Source of the DNA: Planctomycetota bacterium
Lineage (GTDB): Bacteria > Planctomycetota > UBA1135 > GCA-002686595
Length of the DNA: 64,000 bases
Reading direction: 5' to 3'
Assembly (NCBI GenBank): GCA_021413885.1
Contig: JAIOPM010000039.1
Coordinates: forward strand, 62,001-126,000
Shown in pieces: positions 50,809 through 58,117 of the stretch; position 1 is the stretch's first letter, and each line of letters starts with the position of its first letter. Made by a program: the position numbers and the translations under genes. A model generated the notes under the pieces. It was given only the letters and a program-made list of their open reading frames with translations. It was not told the origin of the DNA and ran no database searches.

Positions 50809-51966
50809 TCACACGGCGGCGTGCAATGCCACCTGGGAACGCGCCAACTCGCGCGCGTCGCGGTCCGCGGCGAAGACTTGCTCGAGCGTCGCGCACGGAC
50901 GCGAGCGAGCTTCGAGCACCGCGCGGTTGACGCGCTCGATCTCCGCGAACGGCAACGTGCGGTCGAGGAAGGCCTGCACGGCGACTTCGTCGGCGGCGTT
51001 GAGCACCGCGCCGGCGTCGCCGCCGAGTTCCAGGGCTCGGAAACCGAGCGACAGCGCGGGGAAGAGCTCGGGATCGGGCTCCTCGAACGTCAACTGACGG
51101 AACAATCCGAGATCGAAGCCCTTGAGATTCGACGGCGCGCGTTCGGGAGCGTGCATGCAGTAGTGCAGCGGCCCGCGCATGTCGGGCGGACCGAGCTGCG
51201 CCATCACCGAACCATCGACGAACTCGACCATCGAGTGGATCACCGACTGACGGTGGATGACGACATGGATCTGTTCCGCGGCGAGACCGAAGAGGTGATG
51301 CGCTTCCAGCACCTCGAGCGCCTTGTTCATCAACGTCGCGGAGCCGATGGTGATCCGCGGACCCATGCTCCAGTTCGGGTGCTTGAGCGCGAGCTCGGGC
51401 GTCACGGTCAGGAGTTCCGCGGGCTCCATGTCCCGGAACGGTCCGCCGCTCGCGGTGAGATGGATCTTGCGGACGCGGCCGAGATCCTCGCCGCGCAGGC
51501 ATTGGTAGATCGCGCAGAGTTCGCTGTCGACCGGCAGGATCGTCGCGCCGTGCTCGCGCGCGAGCGCGGTCAGGAACGAGCCCGCCATCACCAGGCTCTC
51601 CTTGTTGGCGAGCGCCAGGCGCTTGCCGCGGCGCAGCACCTCGACCGACGGCGCGAGGCCGGCCGCGCCGACGATGCCGTGGACCGCGGTGTCGTAGTTC
51701 GCTTCGCGCGCGAGCGCCGCGGCGGCGTCAGGGCCGGTGAGCAACGCGACGTCTCGCGGCAGGCGCGGCGCGAGCTCGGCCGCCGCCGCGGGATCGCCGA
51801 CGGCGACGAAGCGCGGGCGGAACTCGCGAACTTGCTCCTCCAAACGCCGCCACGACTTCTCCGCGGACAGTCCCTCGACGCGGAAGCTGTGCGGTTGCGC
51901 GCGAGCGACGTCGAGGGCCTGGGTTCCGATCGAACCCGTGCTGCCGAGGACCAGGAGAGACTTCAT
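50809..51966 (-). CDS. dxr: 1-deoxy-D-xylulose-5-phosphate reductoisomerase
   Basis: Dxr makes 2-C-methylerythritol-4-phosphate, the committed step of the MEP isoprenoid pathway. The 385-residue protein has the NADPH motif GSTGSIG (8-14), ALANKESLVMAG near residue 116, the metal-binding VDSELCAIYQCL near 142 and LTASGGPFR near 168, PNWSMGPRITIGSATLMNK near 193 and HRQSVIHSMVE near 233. First gene of dxr-rseP-ubiA, divergent from the NUDIX-PurM gene. Confidence 0.96.
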   Translation of the reverse strand: MKSLLVLGSTGSIGTQALDVARAQPHSFRVEGLSAEKSWRRLEEQVREFRPRFVAVGDPAAAAELAPRLPRDVALLTGPDAAAALAREANYDTAVHGIVGAAGLAPSVEVLRRGKRLALANKESLVMAGSFLTALAREHGATILPVDSELCAIYQCLRGEDLGRVRKIHLTASGGPFRDMEPAELLTVTPELALKHPNWSMGPRITIGSATLMNKALEVLEAHHLFGLAAEQIHVVIHRQSVIHSMVEFVDGSVMAQLGPPDMRGPLHYCMHAPERAPSNLKGFDLGLFRQLTFEEPDPELFPALSLGFRALELGGDAGAVLNAADEVAVQAFLDRTLPFAEIERVNRAVLEARSRPCATLEQVFAADRDARELARSQVALHAAV

Positions 51967-52017
51967 GCGCGCGAGACGCCCGCGGCCGCCGTGCTGGCGC
52001 CTCGGGCGGACCCAGTG

Positions 52018-52023
52018 TAGCCT
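52018..52023 (+). promoter_or_regulatory. Putative -10 box of the NUDIX-PurM gene
   Basis: TAGCCT lies 17 nt upstream of the ATG at 52041. AGGAG is present but almost abuts the start codon. Confidence 0.3.
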
Positions 52024-52040
52024 CGGACCGTCGCAGGAGA

Positions 52041-53663
52041 ATGGCGCGCGCGCCGCTCCGCTTCGAGCCGCCACGCGTGGGTTCCCTCCAGGCCAGACAT
52101 TGCCCGCAGTGCGGCGCCGAGCTGGTCCCCGAACGCATCGAGGGCCGCGAACGCTTGCGCTGTTCCGCGTGTCGCTTCGTCGTCTACCAGAACCCGGCGA
52201 GCGCGGCGGCGGGCTGCGTGCTCGACGAGCGTGGTCGCGTGCTCCTGGTGAAGCGCGCCATCGAGCCCTTCCGCGGCCAATGGGCGCTGCCGGCGGGCTA
52301 CCAGGAGATCGACGAGCAACCGGCCGAGGCGGTGGTGCGCGAGGTCTTCGAGGAGACTGGCATGGTGGTCGAGCCCCATGCGCTCTTCGACCTGCTCTTC
52401 GTGCGCGATCCGATCCGTAAACCGGCGAACCTCGCGGTCTACCTGTGTCGAGTGACAGGCGGTACGCTGCGCGCCGGCGACGATGCCCTCGAGGTGGATT
52501 GGTTCGCCCTCGACGCGTTGCCCGACGAGATCGGCTTCCAGAACCGCGAACGCATCTTGGACCGACTCCCGAGCGACCCCAGAGTTTCCGCCCCGCCTCC
52601 CAAGATGAGCGAGCCCCAGTCCAAGAGTCCCCGCGCCGTCACCTACGCGTCGTCGGGCGTCGACATCGAGAAGAAGTACGACGCCGTCGAGCGCGCGACC
52701 GCCGCGATCCGCAAGACCTTCACGCCCGGCGTGGTGGGGGACATCGGTTCGTTCGGCGGGCTCTTCGATCTCGCGCGCGCCGGCGTCGGCAACGGGATGT
52801 TGGTCGCGAGCGCGGACGGCGTCGGCACCAAGCTCGAGGTTGCGAAACGCGCACGCGTGTTCGGCACCATCGGCCAGGACATCGTCCACCACTGCATCAA
52901 CGACATCCTGGTGCAAGGAGCGCGTCCGCTCTTCTTCATGGACTACGTCGGCGTCGGCAAGATGGAACCCGACGTCGTGTCGGCGATCATCGGCGGCTGC
53001 GCCGAGGCGTGCCGCGCGAACGGGCTCGCGTTGCTCGGCGGCGAGACCGCGGAGATGCCGGGGCTCTACGCGCCCGGTGACTTCGACCTCGTCGGTTTCA
53101 TCGTCGGCATCGTCGAGCCGAAGAAGCTGCTCGACGGTTCGCGCGTGAAGCCCGGACAAGTGCTGCTCGGCCTGCCGTCGAGCGGGCTGCACACCAACGG
53201 CTTCTCGCTCGCGCGCAAGGTGTTGTTCGACGTGCTCGGGCTCGAGCTCGACGCCAAGCCGAAGGAACTCGGCGGCAAGACGGTCGCCGAAGCGTTGCTC
53301 GCGGTGCACCGTTCGTACCTCGCGGCGCTGTGGCCGTTGCTCGAAGCCGACAAGCTCGTGGCGCTCGCGCACATCACCGGCGGCGGCGTGATCGACAACG
53401 TGCCGCGCGTGCTCGGCGCGTGCGATGCGCTGGTCGACCGCAACGCGTGGCCGGTGCCCGGGCTCTGTCGTTTGATCGTCGAAGGCGGACACGTCGAGCG
53501 CGACGAGGCGTATCACGTGCTCAACATGGGCCTCGGCATGGTCGTGATCGTCGACCGCGCGGACGTCGTCGAGGTCCGTCGCGCGCTCGAAGCCCGCGGC
53601 GAAACCGTGTACGAGATCGGCCGCACCGAAGCCGGCGAAGGACGCGTGCGTTGGCTCTCCTGA
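52041..53663 (+). CDS. purM: NUDIX hydrolase fused to AIR synthase (PurM)
   Basis: A single 540-residue frame carries two enzymes. Residues 1-185 form a NUDIX hydrolase with an N-terminal zinc ribbon (Cys21, 24, 41, 44) and a perfect Nudix box from Gly86 to Gly107 (R-E-V-F-E-E-T-G). Residues 189-540 are a full-length PurM (352 residues; E. coli 345), which closes FGAM to AIR with ATP: ASSGVDIEKKYDA, SADGVGTKLEVA, INDILVQGARPLFFMDY, GGETAEMPGLY, AHITGGGVIDNVPR. A possible internal ATG at 52605 lacks a ribosome-binding site, so a true fusion is likely. Confidence 0.9.
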   Translation: MARAPLRFEPPRVGSLQARHCPQCGAELVPERIEGRERLRCSACRFVVYQNPASAAAGCVLDERGRVLLVKRAIEPFRGQWALPAGYQEIDEQPAEAVVREVFEETGMVVEPHALFDLLFVRDPIRKPANLAVYLCRVTGGTLRAGDDALEVDWFALDALPDEIGFQNRERILDRLPSDPRVSAPPPKMSEPQSKSPRAVTYASSGVDIEKKYDAVERATAAIRKTFTPGVVGDIGSFGGLFDLARAGVGNGMLVASADGVGTKLEVAKRARVFGTIGQDIVHHCINDILVQGARPLFFMDYVGVGKMEPDVVSAIIGGCAEACRANGLALLGGETAEMPGLYAPGDFDLVGFIVGIVEPKKLLDGSRVKPGQVLLGLPSSGLHTNGFSLARKVLFDVLGLELDAKPKELGGKTVAEALLAVHRSYLAALWPLLEADKLVALAHITGGGVIDNVPRVLGACDALVDRNAWPVPGLCRLIVEGGHVERDEAYHVLNMGLGMVVIVDRADVVEVRRALEARGETVYEIGRTEAGEGRVRWLS

Positions 53664-54538
53664 ACGCGGTCGCGGCGCTGCTGCTCGCGGCTCCGGTCCA
53701 CGCGAACGCGCCGCAGGAATCGAGCATCTGGCGCGAGCTCGCGTCGATCGGCGCGCTCGACAAGGACTCGCGCGACCGCGCGACGCGCATCGCGGCGCTG
53801 CGCATCTCTTCGCCGGGTCGCGACGCGACCGCGGAAGGCGCGTTGGTTCGCGCGAAGCTCGCGGCGCTCGAAGGCGCACCGGTGAACTTCGCGTGGGATC
53901 TCTCCGGAGCGTGGCCCTACGATCGCGAGGCGTCGTGGGTCGCGGCCGAAGTGTTGCCGAAGGGCCGTCAACGCAGCCGCGCGGTGCTGACCGCGCTCGG
54001 CCCGCTCGAAGGCGCGCCCGCCGAGCCCGAGCTCGCGCGCGACCGCCTCGAACTCGCTTACGAAGTCTGGGTCGACGCGGCGGACAACCTGCGCTTCGAC
54101 GAAGCGCTGGCGATCGGCCGCAACCTGCACTCGCGCACGCACGCGACGTGGAGCGCGATCAGCCTCGCGTTGACGACGATGCGCGCCGGTCTGTCGAAGG
54201 AGTGCGACGACGTGCTCGCGGCGCAGATCGCGATCACCAAGGACAACCCGGTCGACCTCGCGGCGCTCTGGGATCACCGCGGCATCGCGGCGCTCGGAGC
54301 CGGCTGGGAAGCGCCCGGACGTTTCGCGCTGGGGCAGGCGTTGCTGCACGGCTCGACCGACGGAGCGGTGGTGCTCGCGCGCCTCGACCTCGCGGTCGGC
54401 AAGCTCGACACCGCGCGCGTCGGTTTCCGCGCGGTCCTGATCGAGAACCCGAACAGCGACTGGGCCCGCCGTGGTTGGGGGCTCTCGCTCCTCCCGACCG
54501 GCTCTGGATCGAGCGCGACCGAAGCGACAAGCTGGTAG
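53651..54538 (+). CDS. Exported TPR-like protein
   Basis: The 295-residue protein overlaps the end of purM by 13 bp. The TTG at 53651 was chosen since AAGGA lies 8 nt upstream and a signal peptide results (MALLNAVAALLLAAPVHANA). The mature part is helical with Ala/Leu pairs and tetratricopeptide-like spacing in the C-terminal half (LDLAVGKLDTARVGFRAVLI then ENPNSDWARRGWG). Partner and function unknown. Confidence 0.65.
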   Translation: MALLNAVAALLLAAPVHANAPQESSIWRELASIGALDKDSRDRATRIAALRISSPGRDATAEGALVRAKLAALEGAPVNFAWDLSGAWPYDREASWVAAEVLPKGRQRSRAVLTALGPLEGAPAEPELARDRLELAYEVWVDAADNLRFDEALAIGRNLHSRTHATWSAISLALTTMRAGLSKECDDVLAAQIAITKDNPVDLAALWDHRGIAALGAGWEAPGRFALGQALLHGSTDGAVVLARLDLAVGKLDTARVGFRAVLIENPNSDWARRGWGLSLLPTGSGSSATEATSW

Positions 54539-54567
54539 GCGCTTGCAACCTCCCCGCACGCCGGGGC

Positions 54568-54573
54568 TAGGAA
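54568..54573 (+). promoter_or_regulatory. Putative leaderless -10 box (secreted hydrolase-like gene)
   Basis: TAGGAA ends 6 nt before the ATG at 54580. A -35-like TTGCAA lies at 54543-54548 (19 nt spacing), and a small CCCCG/CGGGG hairpin lies between them. Confidence 0.35.
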
Positions 54574-54579
54574 TTCGAC

Positions 54580-55920
54580 ATGCCGACATACTCACGCGAC
54601 CTTCGCACTGCATCGCCCTTCCGCCGAGCGGCTTGGACCGCGCTCTTCCTGCTCGGTGCGCCGCTCGCGGCGCGCGCCGGTGACGAGCTCGTCCTCAAGG
54701 AAGCGAACCACAAGGAGATCGGCACCGCGCTCCGCAACTTGGTCGAGGCGGAAGCCAAGGACGCGAAAGCGGGCGCCAAGGCGCGCGCGGCGATCGTCGA
54801 CGTCTTCGCGAAGACCGGTAAGGCGGCGAAGAAGCTCGCCGATCCGGCCGCGGCGACGCAGGCGGTGCTCGCGATGACCGCGGACCTCGGCAAGGCGATC
54901 TACTTCTTCGACGAGCGCAAGATGGCCGGCATCAAGCCGGGTGAGATCGCAGCGGGAGTGATCGACGTCGAAGGCGATCAGCCGAGCAAGATCGGCTACG
55001 CGGTTTGGACGCCGAAGACTTACAGGCCGAACGGCGAGACCGTGCCCGTCGTGCTCTGCATGCCGGGGATGAAGGACGGCAAGCCGTACTCGGCGAAGCA
55101 ATTCCTGGTCGAGAATTGGGTCGACGCACCGATCCGCGAGAAGACCGTGCTCGTCGCGATCGACATGCCGGCGGATGGAGCGGTGTGGAACACGCTCTTC
55201 GACGACGAAGGCAAGGAAGGCGGCATCGCGCTCGTGATGCGCGTCTTCGGTCGGATCACCAGCACGTACAACGTCGACTACGATCGGATCTTCCTCGTCG
55301 GCGTCGAGACCGGCTTGCCGGTCGCGCTCCGGATCGCGGGGATGTACCCGCAGCGCTTCGCCGGCGTCGTCGGACAGCGCGGCGACGCGGGCGACGCGAG
55401 CTGGGAGAACTTCCGCAGTGTGCCGACCTGGTTCGCCGGCGGGGGCGCCAACTGCACCGCGTTCGCGGAGAAGACCAAGGCCGCGGGCTTCGACAACTGC
55501 ACGATCCAGCAGGACGGGAACGACGCGGCCGCGTGGGCGTGGATCGCCGAGCGCAAGCGGATCGCGAATCCGACCAAGGTCAACCTGGTGCTCGGCGCGC
55601 CCGCGCCGTTCCAGGCGTACTGGCTGATGACCGAACCGCAGGAGCTCGAGCCCGGTACGCGCATCGACGCCGAAGTTGATCGCGCCGCGAACACGCTGAC
55701 GATCACCGCGAAAGGCGTGAAGCGCGTGACCGTGTACTTCAACGACGTGCTGCTCGACCTCGACAAGCCGATCAAGGTCGTCTGCAACGGCGTCGAGCGC
55801 GAGGACAAGATCGCGCGCAGCCTCGAGGATTTCATCTCGTACGTGAGGCGTCGCACGTGCGACGGCGGTCGCGTGTACGTCGCCTCGAAGGTCTACGACC
55901 TGCCGCCGCCCAAGGACTGA
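54580..55920 (+). CDS. Secreted alpha/beta-hydrolase-like protein without catalytic Ser
   Basis: The 446-residue protein has a signal peptide ending near A-A-R-A-G (residue 34), a helical N-terminal region (35-120) and an alpha/beta-hydrolase-like domain (about 130-340). At the nucleophile elbow the expected G-x-S-x-G reads G-V-E-T-G in DRIFLVGVETGLPVALRIAG, so the Ser is a Glu. The C-terminal part has a beta domain (about 345-410). It resembles exported planctomycete proteins annotated as esterase-like; I expect a binding rather than hydrolytic role. Confidence 0.65.
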   Translation: MPTYSRDLRTASPFRRAAWTALFLLGAPLAARAGDELVLKEANHKEIGTALRNLVEAEAKDAKAGAKARAAIVDVFAKTGKAAKKLADPAAATQAVLAMTADLGKAIYFFDERKMAGIKPGEIAAGVIDVEGDQPSKIGYAVWTPKTYRPNGETVPVVLCMPGMKDGKPYSAKQFLVENWVDAPIREKTVLVAIDMPADGAVWNTLFDDEGKEGGIALVMRVFGRITSTYNVDYDRIFLVGVETGLPVALRIAGMYPQRFAGVVGQRGDAGDASWENFRSVPTWFAGGGANCTAFAEKTKAAGFDNCTIQQDGNDAAAWAWIAERKRIANPTKVNLVLGAPAPFQAYWLMTEPQELEPGTRIDAEVDRAANTLTITAKGVKRVTVYFNDVLLDLDKPIKVVCNGVEREDKIARSLEDFISYVRRRTCDGGRVYVASKVYDLPPPKD

Positions 55921-55932
55921 TTCGGGCCGCCG

Positions 55933-57528
55933 TTGAACCGCTTCGTCCGCGCGCGTCTGGGGCTGGCCGCCGCGCTCGCGGGCGCGAGCACGATGATCGT
56001 CGAGCTCGCGGCCGTCCGCCTGATCGCGCCGTACTTCGGCGCCAGCATGGTGGTGTGGAGCAACGTGATCGGCGTCGTGCTGTTCGCACTCGCGCTCGGT
56101 TACCTGCTCGGCGCGCGGCTCGCGCGCGGTGAACGACCGGCGCGGTCGTTGACGGGCGCGCTCGCGTTCGCAGCGCTCGCGTGCGCGTGGTTGCCGTTCC
56201 TCTCGACGAGCGCCTGCCGCGCGTTCCTGCCCGAGGGGCTCGCGTTGCACGAAGCGTTTCGACTGGTGTCGTGGGGGAGCCTCGCGGCGACCGCGGTGCT
56301 CTTCCTGCCGACGGCGCTCGCGCTCGGAACGGCGTCGCCGTTGCTCGCCGAGGCGTGGCAGCGCGCGAGTCCCGGGAGCGCCGGCGCGATCGGCGGGCGC
56401 GTGCTCGGAGCATCGACGCTCGGTGGGCTCGTCGGCGTGTTCGTCACGCCGCATTTCCTGGTGCCCGAGCTCGGCTTGCGCACGACGTATTGGATCGCGG
56501 CCACGTTGCTCGTGCTCGCCGCCGTGTGCGCGTCGTTCGAGATGGGCTTCGAACCGCGGTTCGGCGTGCGAAGCCTCGCATGGGTCGGCGCGGTCGCCAG
56601 CGCGTTCGTCACCGTCGCCGAGCCCACGACATCGGTCGGCTGGGTCGAACTCGAACGTCGCGAGTCGCCGTACCAACGCGTGCGCGTCGTCGAGGATCGG
56701 AGCGGCGCCGAGCGGATGCGGCTGCTCCAAGTCAACGAAGGCCTCGACTCGTTCCAATCGGTCTGGTTGGCGCGCAAGGGCCTGATCGGCGAGGGCTACT
56801 ACTACGACGCGTTCGCGTTGCCAGCCGCGTGGTCGAAGCCGACCGGGACGTGGCGCCTGTGCGTCCTCGGCCTCGGCGCGGGCACGGCGTTCCGCGTGAT
56901 CGAAGGGACGTTGCCGACGGGCGTGCAGCTCGATGCGCTCGGCGTGGAGATCGATCCGGTGGTGACCGAGCTCGGCCGACGTTGGTTCGAACTCGTCGAG
57001 GACGCGCAGCATCGCGTCGTCTCCGGCGTCGACGCGCGCACCGTGGTGCGGACGAACCCCGGCCCGTTCGATCAAGTCGTCCTCGATGCGTACGCGAATC
57101 AGGTCGAGATCCCGGCGCATCTCTCGACGGTCGAGTTCTTCGAGCTCCTACACGACACGCTCGCGCCCGGCGGTTGGCTCTCCGTCAACGTCGGCGCGTT
57201 CGGTTGCGACGATCCGTTGGTCATCGCATTGGCGGAGACCATCGAAGTCGCGTTCGAAGGGAGCGTGCTCGCGGTGCGCATTCCGGCGTCGCGCAACGTG
57301 GTGCTCTTCGCGCGCCGCGACGCGCGCCCGCCGCGGCCCGACGCGCCGGGTTGGCGCGCAGGCGAGCCGTTCGACTCCGACCTGCTTGCGAAGACGACGC
57401 ACCCCGCGAATTGGCGTTGGTTCGAGGGCGCGAAGCGCGCACCGCTCGACGACGATTCGAATCCGATCGATCGCCTGCAACTCGAGTCCCTGGAGCTCGG
57501 CCGTGCGCGCCTCTCGACGCTGCGTTGA
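55933..57528 (+). CDS. Fused MFS-like/spermidine synthase-like membrane protein
   Basis: The 531-residue protein has an N-terminal membrane domain of about seven or eight helices (1-230; GASTMIVELAAVRLIAPYFG is typical of this fusion family) and a C-terminal Rossmann domain like spermidine synthase (CVLGLGAGTAFRVIEG, GVEIDPVV, DQVVLDAYAN). The aminopropyltransferase motif GGGD(G/E) is L-G-A-G-T here, so polyamine synthesis is doubtful. The TTG start at 55933 has no clear Shine-Dalgarno. Role unknown. Confidence 0.75.
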   Translation: MNRFVRARLGLAAALAGASTMIVELAAVRLIAPYFGASMVVWSNVIGVVLFALALGYLLGARLARGERPARSLTGALAFAALACAWLPFLSTSACRAFLPEGLALHEAFRLVSWGSLAATAVLFLPTALALGTASPLLAEAWQRASPGSAGAIGGRVLGASTLGGLVGVFVTPHFLVPELGLRTTYWIAATLLVLAAVCASFEMGFEPRFGVRSLAWVGAVASAFVTVAEPTTSVGWVELERRESPYQRVRVVEDRSGAERMRLLQVNEGLDSFQSVWLARKGLIGEGYYYDAFALPAAWSKPTGTWRLCVLGLGAGTAFRVIEGTLPTGVQLDALGVEIDPVVTELGRRWFELVEDAQHRVVSGVDARTVVRTNPGPFDQVVLDAYANQVEIPAHLSTVEFFELLHDTLAPGGWLSVNVGAFGCDDPLVIALAETIEVAFEGSVLAVRIPASRNVVLFARRDARPPRPDAPGWRAGEPFDSDLLAKTTHPANWRWFEGAKRAPLDDDSNPIDRLQLESLELGRARLSTLR

Positions 57529-58054
57529 CGCCGCGCTCGTGTGCGTGGTCTCGGCGACGTCGAGCTTCGCGCAGTCGTTCGTGGACGTGCAAGCCGCGGC
57601 GGAGGCGGGGGACTTCAGCCGTGCTCGCGACACGGCGACTCGGATCGTCGATCTCGGCGAGCGCGCGCGCTCGTTGGTCTGGATCGACTACGGAGCTCGC
57701 GACTACGCGTCCGCCGTCGCGGAGGCGCGCACGGGACTCGCGGCGACGCCGAGCGATCCGTGGCTCGCCGAGCGCGCCGTCGCAGCCGCGCTTGCCCTGC
57801 GCGACGGACGAGCCGCGACCCGCGGCCTCGACGACTTCGAGCGCGTGATCGCGCGCGCAACGCCGGACACCGCCGAACTCGCGGACTGGCGCGCGACGGC
57901 GTCGGACTATCGGGCTCGCGCGCGGGAGCTCACGGTGCTCGAGGATGCCGCGGACGTCGCGCTGAACCGGTCACGTTGGACGGTGATCGTCCTGCTCGTC
58001 GCGGCCTCGGTCAGCGGGTGGCTCTGCCTGCGCGGCGGCGAGCAGCGGCCGTAG
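57503..58054 (+). CDS. Signal-anchored TPR-like small protein
   Basis: The 183-residue protein overlaps the end of the previous gene by 26 bp. The GTG at 57503 has GGAG 7 nt upstream and produces a leader (VDAALVCVVSATSSFAQS). Two helical repeat pairs (EAGDFSRARDTATRIVDLG and YASAVAEARTGLAATPSDPW) look like tetratricopeptide units. A C-terminal transmembrane helix (WTVIVLLVAASVSGWLCL) ends the protein. Confidence 0.6.
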   Translation: MRASRRCVDAALVCVVSATSSFAQSFVDVQAAAEAGDFSRARDTATRIVDLGERARSLVWIDYGARDYASAVAEARTGLAATPSDPWLAERAVAAALALRDGRAATRGLDDFERVIARATPDTAELADWRATASDYRARARELTVLEDAADVALNRSRWTVIVLLVAASVSGWLCLRGGEQRP

Positions 58055-58060
58055 AAAGCA

Positions 58061-58096
58061 CCGGGCGCCCCGACTCTTGCGAGCCGGAGCGCCCGG
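58061..58096. terminator. Bidirectional hairpin between convergent genes
   Basis: CCGGGCGC (58061-58068) and GCGCCCGG (58089-58096) form a perfect 8-bp GC stem with a 20-nt loop in the 63 bp between the stop codons of the 57503 and 58118 genes. There is no T-run on either side. Confidence 0.4.
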
Positions 58097-58117
58097 AAGC
58101 TCGAGCGGTGCCTGGAA

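Noticed and set aside
49125-50930. Open frame of 601 codons antisense to rseP, and similar long antisense frames such as 58364-60232 and 2530-3870
   Set aside because: They lie opposite well-supported genes; at this GC content stop codons are rare in the complementary frames. Their translations are Arg/Ala/Asp-rich without motifs.
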